Shown here: positions 9,155-19,093 of the stretch, piece after piece
How the letters are laid out: every line of letters begins with the position of its first letter
How positions within the stretch are numbered: position 1 is the stretch's first letter
Assembly (NCBI GenBank): GCA_963556065.3
Contig: CAUVYH020000024.1
Coordinates: 5,871 to 69,870, forward strand
Reading direction: 5' to 3'
DNA from: JBAXTE01 sp963556065
Lineage (GTDB): Bacteria; Bacteroidota; Bacteroidia; Bacteroidales; WCHB1-69
DNA length: 64,000 bases
The notes under the pieces: model-generated
Seen by the model: only the letters and a program-made list of their open reading frames with translations
Databases searched by the model: none
Told to the model about the DNA's origin: nothing
Translations under genes and position numbers: made by a program

Positions 9155-11900
9155 TTAGTGGTTAATGATTATTTTCCTTGCATATTCACCGGTTGAAGTC
9201 ATAATTTTAAGAATGTATAATCCGGTAGGATAATTCGAGATATCGGCACAAAGGCTGTTTTTCGATCCAATAGAATATTGGGATAAAACTATTCTTTTTC
9301 CCATTAAATTGGTGAGCTCTAACTCTATGATTGGTTCCGGCGAATCAATGAAGAGGTTCTTGGACACAGGGTTGGGATATACAAGAATAGAAGGCAAGTA
9401 GTTAGAATTGGAGGTGATTTGGTTTGGGTTGGCGTTTATTTTTGCTAATGCTGCAGTTGTTGCATTACTAAGGTCTTGAGGTGTATTTCCTGCGAACAAG
9501 TGCAAAATTTAAGGTGATTGAGTCACCGGAAAGAAGATCAATTTGAGGATAACTTAATAATGTTGAAATATCGTTTCCATTTCCGCTATATCCTGCTGAA
9601 TCTCGATTTGAAGTTAGTGCTGTAAATTTTTCAATTCCGCTAAATCCATCGGAGATTTTTAAACTGAGAGCATCTCCATCATTATCAAATGCATATTTGT
9701 TTACAGCTAATGGCGATAATGCTGAAATTCCGCCATATTTTCCGCCTAATGGACTCCACGCATATATCATTTTGGAACTTGGTTCATATTTGGCTTTGTT
9801 GTAAGCGCTTATATAGATATCCCAATCTGCGTACATCCCGATATAAAGCCCTGTTTGCGGTGTTGTTCCAGCATTTTTAACCGTGAACGAGTGAATTACA
9901 AAGTCATTACATTCGGGTTGGTTCCAAGCATAGATGTGGTGTGTAATTTCCAAATTCATTTTGTTACTTGCAGCCCCATTATCATTATACTGTGTAACGG
10001 CTTCATAATCGGCAATAGTCGATGAAGCAACTTTAACCGGATTGGATATGTTTTCAAAATCATTGTCGAAGCTTGATTCTCCGTAGATATTATCGGATAC
10101 GTTTTCGGTGTTTTTCCCGATTATTAATCCGCCCATATAAAACAGTTGATTGGTTTGCATGTACTTGAATCCATTGCCCTGATGGTAGTAATTATCGGCA
10201 AATCCCAGTCGACTATTTCCTGTAAAAGTAGTTGTAATATTGTTTGTATCTACATTCAGATAATTTTGTGACACATATAGCTGCACATATTCGTAACCTA
10301 CATAGTTGGTATCGGTATAGGTAAGCTTAAAAACCAATTCGCTATTTGGGGCATTGCTGCTTACTACAAATTTTAACGGTTGGTCGTTGTTGTTATAGGA
10401 TTGAAATGTTAACAGAGGTGCCACGGATATTATAGAATCAATCACGGTAGCATTCCCTTGCACTAATGAAAAAGAAATTTTAAGATGTTCGGTAGGATTG
10501 AGAAAGTTCGTAAAATTTGCATTAAAGCTCACAGTGTCGCCAACTGTTGGCCGGTTATTGGAGAATTGAGGAGAGTCGTATTTAATCGAAGGCATATCAA
10601 TGTCGGTAAGAGCTCTGAACAGATTAAGTCTCCCATTTCCAAGCATTCCGGCATAAGTAGCATTAAGTGCGTCAATGTTGTCAGCCGTAACTTTTAATCG
10701 CTCGGCTATTTGTAATGCAGATAAATTGGTGAAATATGATTTTACAATAGCAGCACAAGCAGAAACCATAGGAGCAGAAAAGGATGTGCCCCCGGAATAG
10801 CTGTATGCGTTGTTTGGTTTTGTCGAATAAATAGCATCTCCCGGTGCCGAAATATCGACATTCCATCCATACGACGAGAAATTTGCTTTCATGTCGTTAA
10901 TATCGGTGGCACTCACACTCATTACATTACGATATGAAGCAGGCCAGAGAGGAAGATTGTTGTTGCTGTTTCCACAAGCTGCCACCATTAATGCGTTGCA
11001 ATTGTATGTTGCATAATTAACAACATCTTCTCCAAATTGTCCATCTGTTATTTGTCCGCCCCAAGAGCAATTAATAACACTACATCCATGTGTGGCAGCA
11101 TACACAATGGATTCGTATCCATGAGTAATGAAATTATCGGCATTGGTGGTTTTTATAGGTAATATCTTAATGTTGCATCCCACACCGGATATTCCCACTC
11201 CGTTGTTGGTACGAGCACCGACAATTCCTGAAACGAACAGACCATGGTCGGCGGTTGTTGCTATTTGCGGGTTATTGTCGTCCATCCCTAAATCCCAACC
11301 ACGGTAGTTGTCAATATAGCCATCGTTGTCGTTGTCGATGTTGTCAATGGGATCGCTTGCATTATAGGCAACGGATCCGAGCAAATCGTTATGTGTAAAA
11401 TCAAAGCCGGTGTCCGATATCCCTACAACTATGGTGCTATCGCCTTTAGATATATCCCATCCGTCATAAGCATGAATACTTGCCAGATAATATTGATTCA
11501 TAATACCGGGATCGTTGGGTAAGAACATCAGTTGATGGGTGTTTTTTTGTTCCACATATTCAAACCATCCACTGTTTTTAAGTGTTCTGCATATTTGCAA
11601 CGTGTTTGGTGATGGTTTGTTAATATCGGCACGATAAATTAGACTTAAATCGACTAAAGTATTGCCGAATTTATTTGTCAAAGTTGTCGGACGGCTGACA
11701 TGAGGGAAAACTTTGCGAATGTTGATTAGTTGATAAGCTTCAGTAAAATATTGAAATTCAGGAATGGAAATTTTATCGATGTTGCAGAACGTCCGGTACT
11801 CGGATTTAACTTTAAACACAATACTTTGGGGGTTAGAATTCTGTCCGGATGTGCAGAGGGTGGCAAATATAAATATTAAATAGGCGAATATTTTTTTCAT
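9155..11900 (-). pseudogene. S8 (subtilisin-like) serine peptidase with T9SS type A sorting domain, frame-broken
   Basis: Two overlapping frames form one protein of about 915 residues. The first (9468-11900) holds a signal peptide (1-19) and a complete subtilisin domain: Asp163 (GISDTGFD), His219 (ADHGLFVSG, an unusual variant of HGTHVAG), Asn311 (ACGNSN), Ser373 (GTSFSAP). The second (9155-9505) holds the end of a beta domain (FAGNTPQDLSN) and the T9SS C-terminal domain (ILVYPNPVSKNLFID, TGLYILKI). Removing the single C at 9497 (G on the coding strand) joins FAL to FAGNT exactly. As read, the catalytic part would be made but stay unsorted. A sequence error is likely. Confidence 0.88.
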
Positions 11901-11922
11901 ATATTGTTATTAATTAGGGATA

Positions 11923-12378
11923 TTAAATCATTTTCGAATATAAAGGTAGTGAATTTAGATATTCAATGTTGGCTTTTATAAAATCAATTTTGCACGCATG
12001 ATGAATCAATCCGTTAGTTACCACCAAATAGGGCGCTTTAAGCACTGAATTATAGCGTGCGGCTTGATCGAAGACCGCTTGTGATATAGGAACAGATGCT
12101 GCTTTGCATTCAACAATGAGAAGCGGTGTAACTTCTTTAGAGTAAACTACAATGTCGAATCTTCGACTAAGTCCATTCATTATTATTTTTTTTTCCAAAG
12201 CCATCAGCGAGGCTGGAACTAAAAGTGTTTGGACCATAAAATGGGCAAAATGCTGACGAACCCATTCTTCAGGTGTAAGTAAAACATATTTTTTTCGGAA
12301 CGGATCGAAAATTTCTGTTTTTAAATCGGCATTAATTCTGCAAGTAAAGTTTACTGAAGGTAAATTAAGCTTTTCCAT
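11923..12378 (-). CDS. HsdR N-terminal-like (HSDR_N_2) nuclease-fold protein
   Basis: 151 residues from the ATG at 12378; an upstream TTG in the same frame at 12396 is not credible because it falls next to the promoter box. The sequence matches the stand-alone type I restriction enzyme R N-terminal domain family: FDPFRKKYVLLTPEEWVRQHF, SRRFDIVVYSKEVTPLLIVECKA (the D...E-x-K of a PD-(D/E)XK nuclease fold), FDQAARYNSVLKAPYLVVTNG. No helicase or methylase genes accompany it, so it is not a restriction system. In Bacteroidota this gene commonly sits beside holA, which here is 1.4 kb away on the other side of the AMP nucleosidase gene, suggesting a DNA-maintenance role by context only. Confidence 0.82.
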   Translation of the reverse strand: MEKLNLPSVNFTCRINADLKTEIFDPFRKKYVLLTPEEWVRQHFAHFMVQTLLVPASLMALEKKIIMNGLSRRFDIVVYSKEVTPLLIVECKAASVPISQAVFDQAARYNSVLKAPYLVVTNGLIHHACKIDFIKANIEYLNSLPLYSKMI

Positions 12379-12382
12379 TATA

Positions 12383-12390
12383 CAAAAATA
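12383..12390 (-). promoter_or_regulatory. Bacteroidota -7 box abutting the HsdR_N-like start codon
   Basis: TATTTTTG on the minus strand ends only 4 nt before the ATG at 12378. If used, transcription would start at or within a few bases of the start codon. Confidence 0.45.
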
Positions 12391-12476
12391 GTACAAATAA
12401 TCGATTTCGTATCACATAGATGAACTCAGGAAAAGTAAAATGCTGAAAAATGTGGCTGAGTTCGTGTAAAAAACAC

Positions 12477-12484
12477 TATTTTTG
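12477..12484 (+). promoter_or_regulatory. Bacteroidota -7 box for the AMP nucleosidase-holA unit
   Basis: TATTTTTG fits TAnnTTTG and lies 66 nt upstream of the ATG at 12550, in the divergent intergenic region. Confidence 0.5.
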
Positions 12485-12549
12485 TAAAATAGTTTTTTGG
12501 AATTATAGATTCTTGTAAAAAACTTTTTATAGAATTTAATATTTTTTTT

Positions 12550-13325
12550 ATGACTACAAAAAAGAAATTGTAAGTAATTGGCTTCCAAGATACACCGGAA
12601 CAAGTGCAGAAGAATTTGGGCAATATATTATTCTGACAAATTTTAAGCATTACATCGATCTTTTTGCAAAATGGAATAATGTTCCCATTCATGGCGAAAA
12701 CAAGGCAATGCCATCGGCGACATGCGATAATATTACGATTATTGATTTTTCGATGGGTAGCGCTAATGCTGCTACTATTATGGATTTGTTATCGGCAATT
12801 GCGCCTAAAGCGGTTTTATTTCTTGGCAAATGCGGCGGATTAAAGATGAAGAATAACCTGGGAGATTTGATTTTGCCGATTGCTGCAATTCGTGGGGAGG
12901 GAACCTCAAATGACTATTTCCCTTCAGAAGTGCCGGCATTACCTGCTTTTAGCTTGCAAAAGGCGATTTCGACGACCATTCGCGACCATGCTCTTGATTA
13001 TTGGACAGGCACTGTATATACTACCAATCGAAGAGTTTGGGAGCATGATGAAGAGTTTAAGAACTATCTTAGAAAAATTAGGGCAATGGCTATTGATATG
13101 GAAACAGCAACACTATTTATTACTGGGTTTGCCAATCAAATACCTACCGGTGCTTTGCTTTTGGTGTCTGATCAGCCTATGATCTCGGATGGGATTAAAA
13201 CAGAAAAGAGTGATATCATGGTTACGGAAAAGTATGTTGAAGATCATTTGAAAATAGGAATTGATTCGCTGAAGCAGCTTATTAATGGAGGCCTTACGGT
13301 TAAACATCTTCGATTTGATATATAA
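12550..13325 (+). CDS. amn: AMP nucleosidase, with a -1 frame break at codon 5
   Basis: The protein of about 257 residues hydrolyses AMP to adenine and ribose 5-phosphate. The main frame contains SANAATIMDLLSAIAPKAV, LFLGKCGGLKMKNNLGDLI, RGEGTSNDYFP, VYTTNRRVWEHDEEF and AMAIDMETATLF, all typical of the Bacteroidota AMP nucleosidase branch. An ATG-initiated form in this frame exists only from 12708, but the conserved N-terminus (EIVSNWLPRYTGTSAEEFG, ILTNFKHYIDLFAKWNNVP) is encoded upstream with no start codon in frame. The ATG at 12550 reads MTTKKKL then stops; moving back one base after A-AAA-AAG (12558-12564) gives MTTKKEIVSNW, the expected start. So either an A is missing from the A6 run, or the ribosome slips there. 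holA follows 15 nt downstream. Confidence 0.88.
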
Positions 13326-13340
13326 AAAGTCATCATTTTT

Positions 13341-14348
13341 ATGGATTATAAAGAGATTATTCAGCAAGCTAAAAAGAAAATTTTCAGTCCGATATATGTT
13401 CTTCATGGCGAAGAACCTTATTTTATAGACTTAATATCCGATTACATCGAAGATCATGCATTGGAAGCGAGTGAGCGTGATTTTAATCAAACCGTTTTCT
13501 ATGGTCGTGATGTAAAACATCAGGAACTGATTGCGATGGCAAAAGGATTTCCGATGATGGCTAATTATCAGGTAATCATTGTGAAAGAGGCTCAAAACAT
13601 GAGTGATCTGGATGGTTTTTTTGAAACACTTCCCGAATATCTCGAAAATCCTCAGAAAAGTACCATATTAGTGCTTTGTTTTAAGTATAAAAAACTCGAT
13701 TCACGGAGAAAATATATGAAAGCAGTGCAATCGGTCGGTGTACTCTATGAATCACCAAGGGTTTATGACAATCAGGTGCCCACCTGGGTGAATGCTTTTG
13801 TGAAAGAAGAGGGCTATAGAATAGGAGATAAAGCTTCTATGATGTTGTCGGAATTTATTGGAAATAATCTCTCGCGGATTGCAAATGAACTCAATAAGTT
13901 ATATGTTTTAACGCCTAAAGGAGATGAGATTACTCCCGAAATTATTGAAAAAAATATTGGAATAAGCAAAGACTACAACATGCTTGAACTCTACAAGTCT
14001 ATTGCTTACAAAAAACATGATACCACCTTTAAAATTATTGATTATTTCGGTCAAAATTTAAAAGAAAATCCTCCTGAAAAAGTCATCCCTATGTTGTTTT
14101 CATTTTTTAATAAGGTGATGATTTACCATACTACGGAGGTAAAAACGGAGATGGTGTTAAAGAGTTTGTTTGGGTTCTTTCAAAGAGATGTTGCGGCAGC
14201 AGCCCAAAATTATTCCATGCAAAAAGTTCTGAAAATATTTGATATCCTTCGTGAGTTTGATTTGAAATCGAAGGGGGTAAACGCTGCAAATGTTGCAAAA
14301 GATCAACTTCTTCTGGAGATGATGATTAAAGTGGCGTATGTAATGTAG
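13341..14348 (+). CDS. holA: DNA polymerase III subunit delta
   Basis: 335 residues, normal for the clamp-loader delta subunit, which opens the sliding clamp onto DNA. Typical motifs are YVLHGEEPYFIDLISDYIE at the N-terminus, FPMMANYQVIIVKEAQNM, and LSEFIGNNLSRIANELNKL in the helical middle domain, followed by the collar-like C-terminal helices (FKIIDYFGQNLKENPPEKVIPMLFSFF). No Walker A is expected in delta. It lies 15 nt after the AMP nucleosidase stop, so it is probably in the same transcript. Confidence 0.92.
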   Translation: MDYKEIIQQAKKKIFSPIYVLHGEEPYFIDLISDYIEDHALEASERDFNQTVFYGRDVKHQELIAMAKGFPMMANYQVIIVKEAQNMSDLDGFFETLPEYLENPQKSTILVLCFKYKKLDSRRKYMKAVQSVGVLYESPRVYDNQVPTWVNAFVKEEGYRIGDKASMMLSEFIGNNLSRIANELNKLYVLTPKGDEITPEIIEKNIGISKDYNMLELYKSIAYKKHDTTFKIIDYFGQNLKENPPEKVIPMLFSFFNKVMIYHTTEVKTEMVLKSLFGFFQRDVAAAAQNYSMQKVLKIFDILREFDLKSKGVNAANVAKDQLLLEMMIKVAYVM

Positions 14349-14549
14349 CGTGTATAGAAAAACAAAATAATTGTGTGAGGCAGTTTCCCGAGCCTATTTA
14401 CTTCGTTTTCTAAGCCGCTTTAATATTTGCTTGTCCTTTTTTCGGTTTATTCTATCCAAAAAATTGCACAATTTATAGTCGTTTTATTATTATTCGTCGA
14501 TAACTGTAACTTTTTTCGACTAAAAATGTGTATAACCCGAATTTTTTAA

Positions 14550-14557
14550 TACATTTG
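14550..14557 (+). promoter_or_regulatory. Bacteroidota -7 box for the TonB-dependent receptor
   Basis: TACATTTG fits TAnnTTTG and lies 29 nt before the ATG at 14587. Confidence 0.55.
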
Positions 14558-14586
14558 ACAATTAATAATATGGGAAGCAAATTAAT

Positions 14587-16900
14587 ATGAGAAAATTATT
14601 GATACTTACTTGTGTTGTACTTGGCCTGAGTGGTTTTTTCAATGGGATATCGGCTCAAAACGCCATGATTAAGGGATTTGTATATGAAAAAGAGAGTGGA
14701 GAAGCAGTTCCATTTACGAATGTTTTTTTAAAAGGGACCACACTTGGTAGTACTACCGATGGAAATGGTAATTTTTTGATCAATAAAATTCCTCCCGGAT
14801 CATACACGTTAATGATTAAATCGATGGGGTATGATTCGCTAGTACTTCGTGTAACGGTTAAGGCCGGTGAAATTCTTACGCGTAAGTTAGCATTGGTAAA
14901 AGCCTCTTATACTTTGGAACAATTCAGTCTTACTGCTGAACGAGAAAAAGCGGTCACGGAAACCCGCACTTCGGTTGCTTATGTTACCCCGAAACAGATT
15001 AAGCAAATGCCTACAATTGGGGGAACGCCGGACTTAGCACAGTATCTGCAGGTGCTTCCAGGGGTTGTATTTACTGGCGATCAGGGGGGGCAACTCTATA
15101 TTAGAGGCGGATCGCCCATTACAAAATAAAGTACTTTTGGACGGTATGGTTATTTACAATCCATTTCATTCTATTGGACTATTTTCAGTATTTGACACGG
15201 ATATTATGAAGTCTGCAGATGTCTATTCCGGTGGATTTGGCGCTGAATATGGAGGAAGAGTCTCCTCGGTAATGGACGTGAGAACTCGAGAAGGAAATAA
15301 AAAAAGACTTGCAGGGAAAATAGATGTTAATACGTTTGGAGCCAAGCTTCTATTAGAAGGACCTTTTAAAAAGTTTACCGATTCCACGGGGTCGAGTATT
15401 TCTTACATTCTGTCTGTAAAAAATTCATACTTGTCTGAGAGTTCAAAGTTATTGTATCGATATATTGACACCAATGGCTTGCCTTTCGATTATCGCGATC
15501 TTTATGGAAAAATTACGGTAAGTGGGTCGAATGGGAGCAGAATTAATTTCTTCGGATTTAACTTTAACGATAATGTTACATATAAAAATGTTGCTGATTT
15601 TAAGTGGGCATCAAGTGGTGGTGGAATGAATTTTACATTAATACCGGGTTCATCACCGGTAATTATGGATGGTTCTGTGGCCTATTCTAAATACAAAATC
15701 ATTCTTGAAAGTGAGGATCAAAAGCCTCGCAGCAGCGATATCAACGGATTTAATATCGGGTTGGGATTCAATTATATTTTGGGAAAGAACTCGATTCGTT
15801 ATGGCGTTGAAATGTTGGGTTTTACCACGAATTATGATTTTACAAATAGCTCAAATTTGAATATCAGTCAGCAGGAAAATACCACGGAAATGGGTGGCTT
15901 TGTGAAATATAAAGGTATCTTTAATAAGTTTATTTTTGAACCCAGTTTTAGACTTCATTTTTATTCTTCACTTGGTGTTATTTCACCGGAGCCTCGTCTT
16001 GCCATGAAATATAACGTCACGGACAAACTTCGACTCAAGCTGGCTTCGGGTATTTATTCTCAGAACTTGATCAGTGCTTCATCCGAACGAGATGTCGTTA
16101 ACCTGTTTTATGGGTTTCTTTCTGGAAATGAGGAGTTACCCGATGAACGTTTTGATGGAACAACCATTAAATCTAAAATTCAGCAGGCTCAACATCTGGT
16201 TTTGGGAGTGGAGTGGGATGCAATTAAAAGACTCACGCTGAATTTTGAGGCCTATGTTAAAAACTTTTCACAAATTACGGAGTTAAACCATCGTAAAATT
16301 TATAATGACGATGAGGCTCATGAATCACAGCCGGCATACCTTCGCGAAGATTATGTGTGGGAGAGCGGATTGGCTAAAGGAGCCGATGTTTCTGCAAAGT
16401 ATGAACTAAAAAAAGTGTATTTGTGGTTTGTATATTCGTTGGGATGGGTTACTCGTGATGATGGTATTGTAGAATATGCCACTCATTATGATAGGCGGCA
16501 TAATGTCAATGTTATGGTTTCGTATGTCTTTGGCGGCCTCGATCAGTGGCAGATCGATTTGCGTTGGAATTATGGTTCAGGATTCGCTTTTTCCCGTACA
16601 ATGGGAAGTTATCCCAATCTTACTTTCAGCAATAACATCGGGGATGACTATTTACAGCAAAATGAAACGGTCGGTACATTATACGAAGAAACAAACGGGG
16701 GGCGGTTGCCCGATTTTCACAGGCTCGATCTCAACTTGAAATATAAATATAATTTTACCGAAAAAAATATTCTTGAAATCAATATCGGTGCTACGAATGT
16801 TTACAATCGGGAAAATATTTTTTACTTCGATAGAATAACCAAAAGCAGGGTAAACCAATTGCCATTTATGCCTAGTTTCGGAATGAACTGGGTGTTCTAG
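14587..16900 (+). pseudogene. Carboxypeptidase-like-domain TonB-dependent receptor, frame-broken
   Basis: Two overlapping frames make one outer-membrane receptor of about 770 residues. The first (14587-15129) has a signal peptide ending GISAQ, a carboxypeptidase regulatory-like domain (GFVYEKESGEAVPFTNVFL) and the start of the plug (PTIGGTPDLAQYLQVLPGVVF, GGQLYIRGGSP). The second frame, in use from about 15122 to 16900, continues QNKVLLDGMVIYNPFHSIGLF, SGGFGAEYGGRVSSVMDVRT and the beta-barrel, ending in an aromatic-terminated strand (MPSFGMNWVF). Dropping one A at 15121 gives GGSPIQNKVLLDG, the family-typical sequence. The receptor would import a nutrient with TonB energy; the substrate is unknown. 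No SusD partner is adjacent. Confidence 0.88.
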
Positions 16901-17076
16901 GGCTATCTTAGAATCTTCATTTTACAGCTCAGCAATTTGTTGTACTAAACTTTAAACCTTTAGGTAGGGTCTTTATTTTTGACAGGTGTGTGTTAAATTA
17001 AGCATGCATAGAGGCACTAGAAAGTCAGGTATAACAAGTGTTGCAAACACGAGCCCTTAGCATATTGGAATAGCTA

Positions 17077-19086
17077 TTACTCGTTAATTTTTTTCTGAAT
17101 TTCCGCCATTAGATCCCGAATTTTAGCAGCTTCCATAAAGTCGAGCTCTTTCACTGCTTTATCCATTGACTTGCGAAGTTTGCTCAAGTCTTTTTTAAGA
17201 TGTTCTTTCGATTTGTATTTTACTTGCGATTCTTCTGCTGCAATTTGTTGTACATCCCCGGGTTGGTCGTATTGAGAACGTTTGGAATGAGTTTCGTGTC
17301 CGAATTGAGTACCGATCTCTTTGACAATGGTAGTGGGGGTAATGCCGTTTTTTGTATTGTAGGCAATTTGTTTTTCTCTTCTTCGCGAAGTTTCATCCAT
17401 AGTCAGTTGCATCGATTGAGTGATTTTGTCGGCATAAAAGATCACTCTGCCTTCCACATTACGTGCTGCCCGTCCTGCAGTTTGTGTGAGCGAGCGGGCA
17501 GAACGCAAAAAACCTTCTTTGTCGGCATCCAGTATTGCGACCAATGAAACTTCAGGCAAGTCAAGTCCTTCGCGAAGCAGGTTTACGCCGACAATTACAT
17601 CAATAGTCCCGGAACGCAGATCATTTAAAATTTCCACTCGTTCCAATGTGTCCACGTCCGAATGTATATATTTGGTATTCACATCAAGTCTATAAAGGTA
17701 TTTGGTAAGCTCTTCCGCCATTCGTTTAGTAAGAGTTGTAACTAAGACTCGTTCGCCTTTTGTTACGGTTTTTTCAATTTCATCCAGCAAATCATCAACC
17801 TGATTGGTACAAGGGCGAACTTCAATAACAGGATCGAGAAGTCCGGTAGGACGAACTACTTGCTCCACAACAACACCATCGCATTTATTTAACTCGTAAT
17901 CGGTAGGAGTGGCACTTACATATATAGTTGACGGAGTGAGCAATTCGAATTCTTCAAAAGTTAACGGCCGGTTATCCAGTGCCGCCGGAAGGCGAAATCC
18001 GTAGTCCACAAGGTTTATTTTTCGGGATCTGTCGCCGCCATACATGGCGCGTATTTGAGGAATAGTTACGTGGCTTTCATCAATAATTGTAACAAAATCA
18101 TCGGGGAAAAAATCGATGAGGCAGAAGGGGCGAACCCCAGGATTTCTACCGTCGAAGTAGCGGGAATAATTCTCAATACCGGAGCAGTAGCCTAATTCTT
18201 TAATCATTTCTACATCATATATTACCCGGTCTTCAAGACGTTTTGCCTCCAAATGTTTGCCCAGATCCTTAAGGTAGGCGATTTGTATCTGCAGGTCGAG
18301 TTGGATGTTCTCAATTGCTCTGTTTACCGTGTCTTTTGAAGTCACAAATATGCTTGCCGGATAGATGTTTAAGGCTTCTTCCGCTTGTATTATACCTCCG
18401 CTAGTAGGTTCAATAGAGTGGATGGATTCAATTTCATCATTCCAGTAAATAATTCGGTAAGCAATATCGGCATACGCCGGAAAAACATCTACAGTATCAC
18501 CTTTTACTCTGAAATTTCCCCGTTTAAAATCGCCTTCCGTCCTTGAGTAAAGCGAATTTACCAAATTCAACAGAAAATGATTTTGCGGGTAATGTTGCTT
18601 TACAGCTATTTGAATTACATTCACTCTGAAATCATCAGGATTCCCGATTCCATAGATGCATGAAACCGAAGAAACGATAATGACATCTCTTCGACCGGAT
18701 AATAACGAGGTGGTAGCACTCAGTCGCAATTTTTCAATTTCCTCGTTGATATTCAGATCTTTTTCAATGTAGGTGTTGGTTGCAGGAATAAACGCTTCAG
18801 GCTGATAGTAGTCGTAATAAGAGACAAAATATTCGACGGCATTATTTGGAAAGAATTGTTTGAATTCGTTGTAAAGTTGTGCTGCAAGGGTCTTATTGTG
18901 ACTCAGGATTAGTGCAGGGCGATTTGTATTGGCCAATACGTTGGCAATGGTAAATGTTTTACCCGAGCCTGTAACACCGAGCAATGTCTGCGAAGCTTCA
19001 TTTCGGTTTAACCCATCGGTAAGCTGTTGTATAGCTTCGGGTTGGTCCCCCGAAGGATTGAAATTAGAATTAAGTTGAAAATTCAT
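17077..19086 (-). CDS. uvrB: Excinuclease ABC subunit B
   Basis: 669 residues, the normal UvrB length. It is the damage-verifying helicase of nucleotide excision repair, loaded by UvrA and nicked around by UvrC. Walker A is GVTGSGKTFTIANV, the beta-hairpin region is EYFVSYYDYYQPEAFIP, the Walker B variant is DESHVTIPQ, motif VI is QTAGRAARN, and the C-terminal UVR motif that binds UvrC is present (LRKSMDKAVKELDFMEAAKIRD). It heads the distal part of a minus-strand block; the EEP gene ends 8 nt upstream. Confidence 0.97.
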   Translation of the reverse strand: MNFQLNSNFNPSGDQPEAIQQLTDGLNRNEASQTLLGVTGSGKTFTIANVLANTNRPALILSHNKTLAAQLYNEFKQFFPNNAVEYFVSYYDYYQPEAFIPATNTYIEKDLNINEEIEKLRLSATTSLLSGRRDVIIVSSVSCIYGIGNPDDFRVNVIQIAVKQHYPQNHFLLNLVNSLYSRTEGDFKRGNFRVKGDTVDVFPAYADIAYRIIYWNDEIESIHSIEPTSGGIIQAEEALNIYPASIFVTSKDTVNRAIENIQLDLQIQIAYLKDLGKHLEAKRLEDRVIYDVEMIKELGYCSGIENYSRYFDGRNPGVRPFCLIDFFPDDFVTIIDESHVTIPQIRAMYGGDRSRKINLVDYGFRLPAALDNRPLTFEEFELLTPSTIYVSATPTDYELNKCDGVVVEQVVRPTGLLDPVIEVRPCTNQVDDLLDEIEKTVTKGERVLVTTLTKRMAEELTKYLYRLDVNTKYIHSDVDTLERVEILNDLRSGTIDVIVGVNLLREGLDLPEVSLVAILDADKEGFLRSARSLTQTAGRAARNVEGRVIFYADKITQSMQLTMDETSRRREKQIAYNTKNGITPTTIVKEIGTQFGHETHSKRSQYDQPGDVQQIAAEESQVKYKSKEHLKKDLSKLRKSMDKAVKELDFMEAAKIRDLMAEIQKKINE

Positions 19087-19093
19087 GCCGATG

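Noticed and set aside
11923..12378. Restriction-modification system
   Set aside because: Only the HsdR N-terminal nuclease fold is present; no helicase, specificity or methyltransferase gene lies nearby.
16901..17076. Terminator or small RNA between the TonB-dependent receptor and uvrB
   Set aside because: Only a weak ACCT/AGGT hairpin without a T tract; not enough support.
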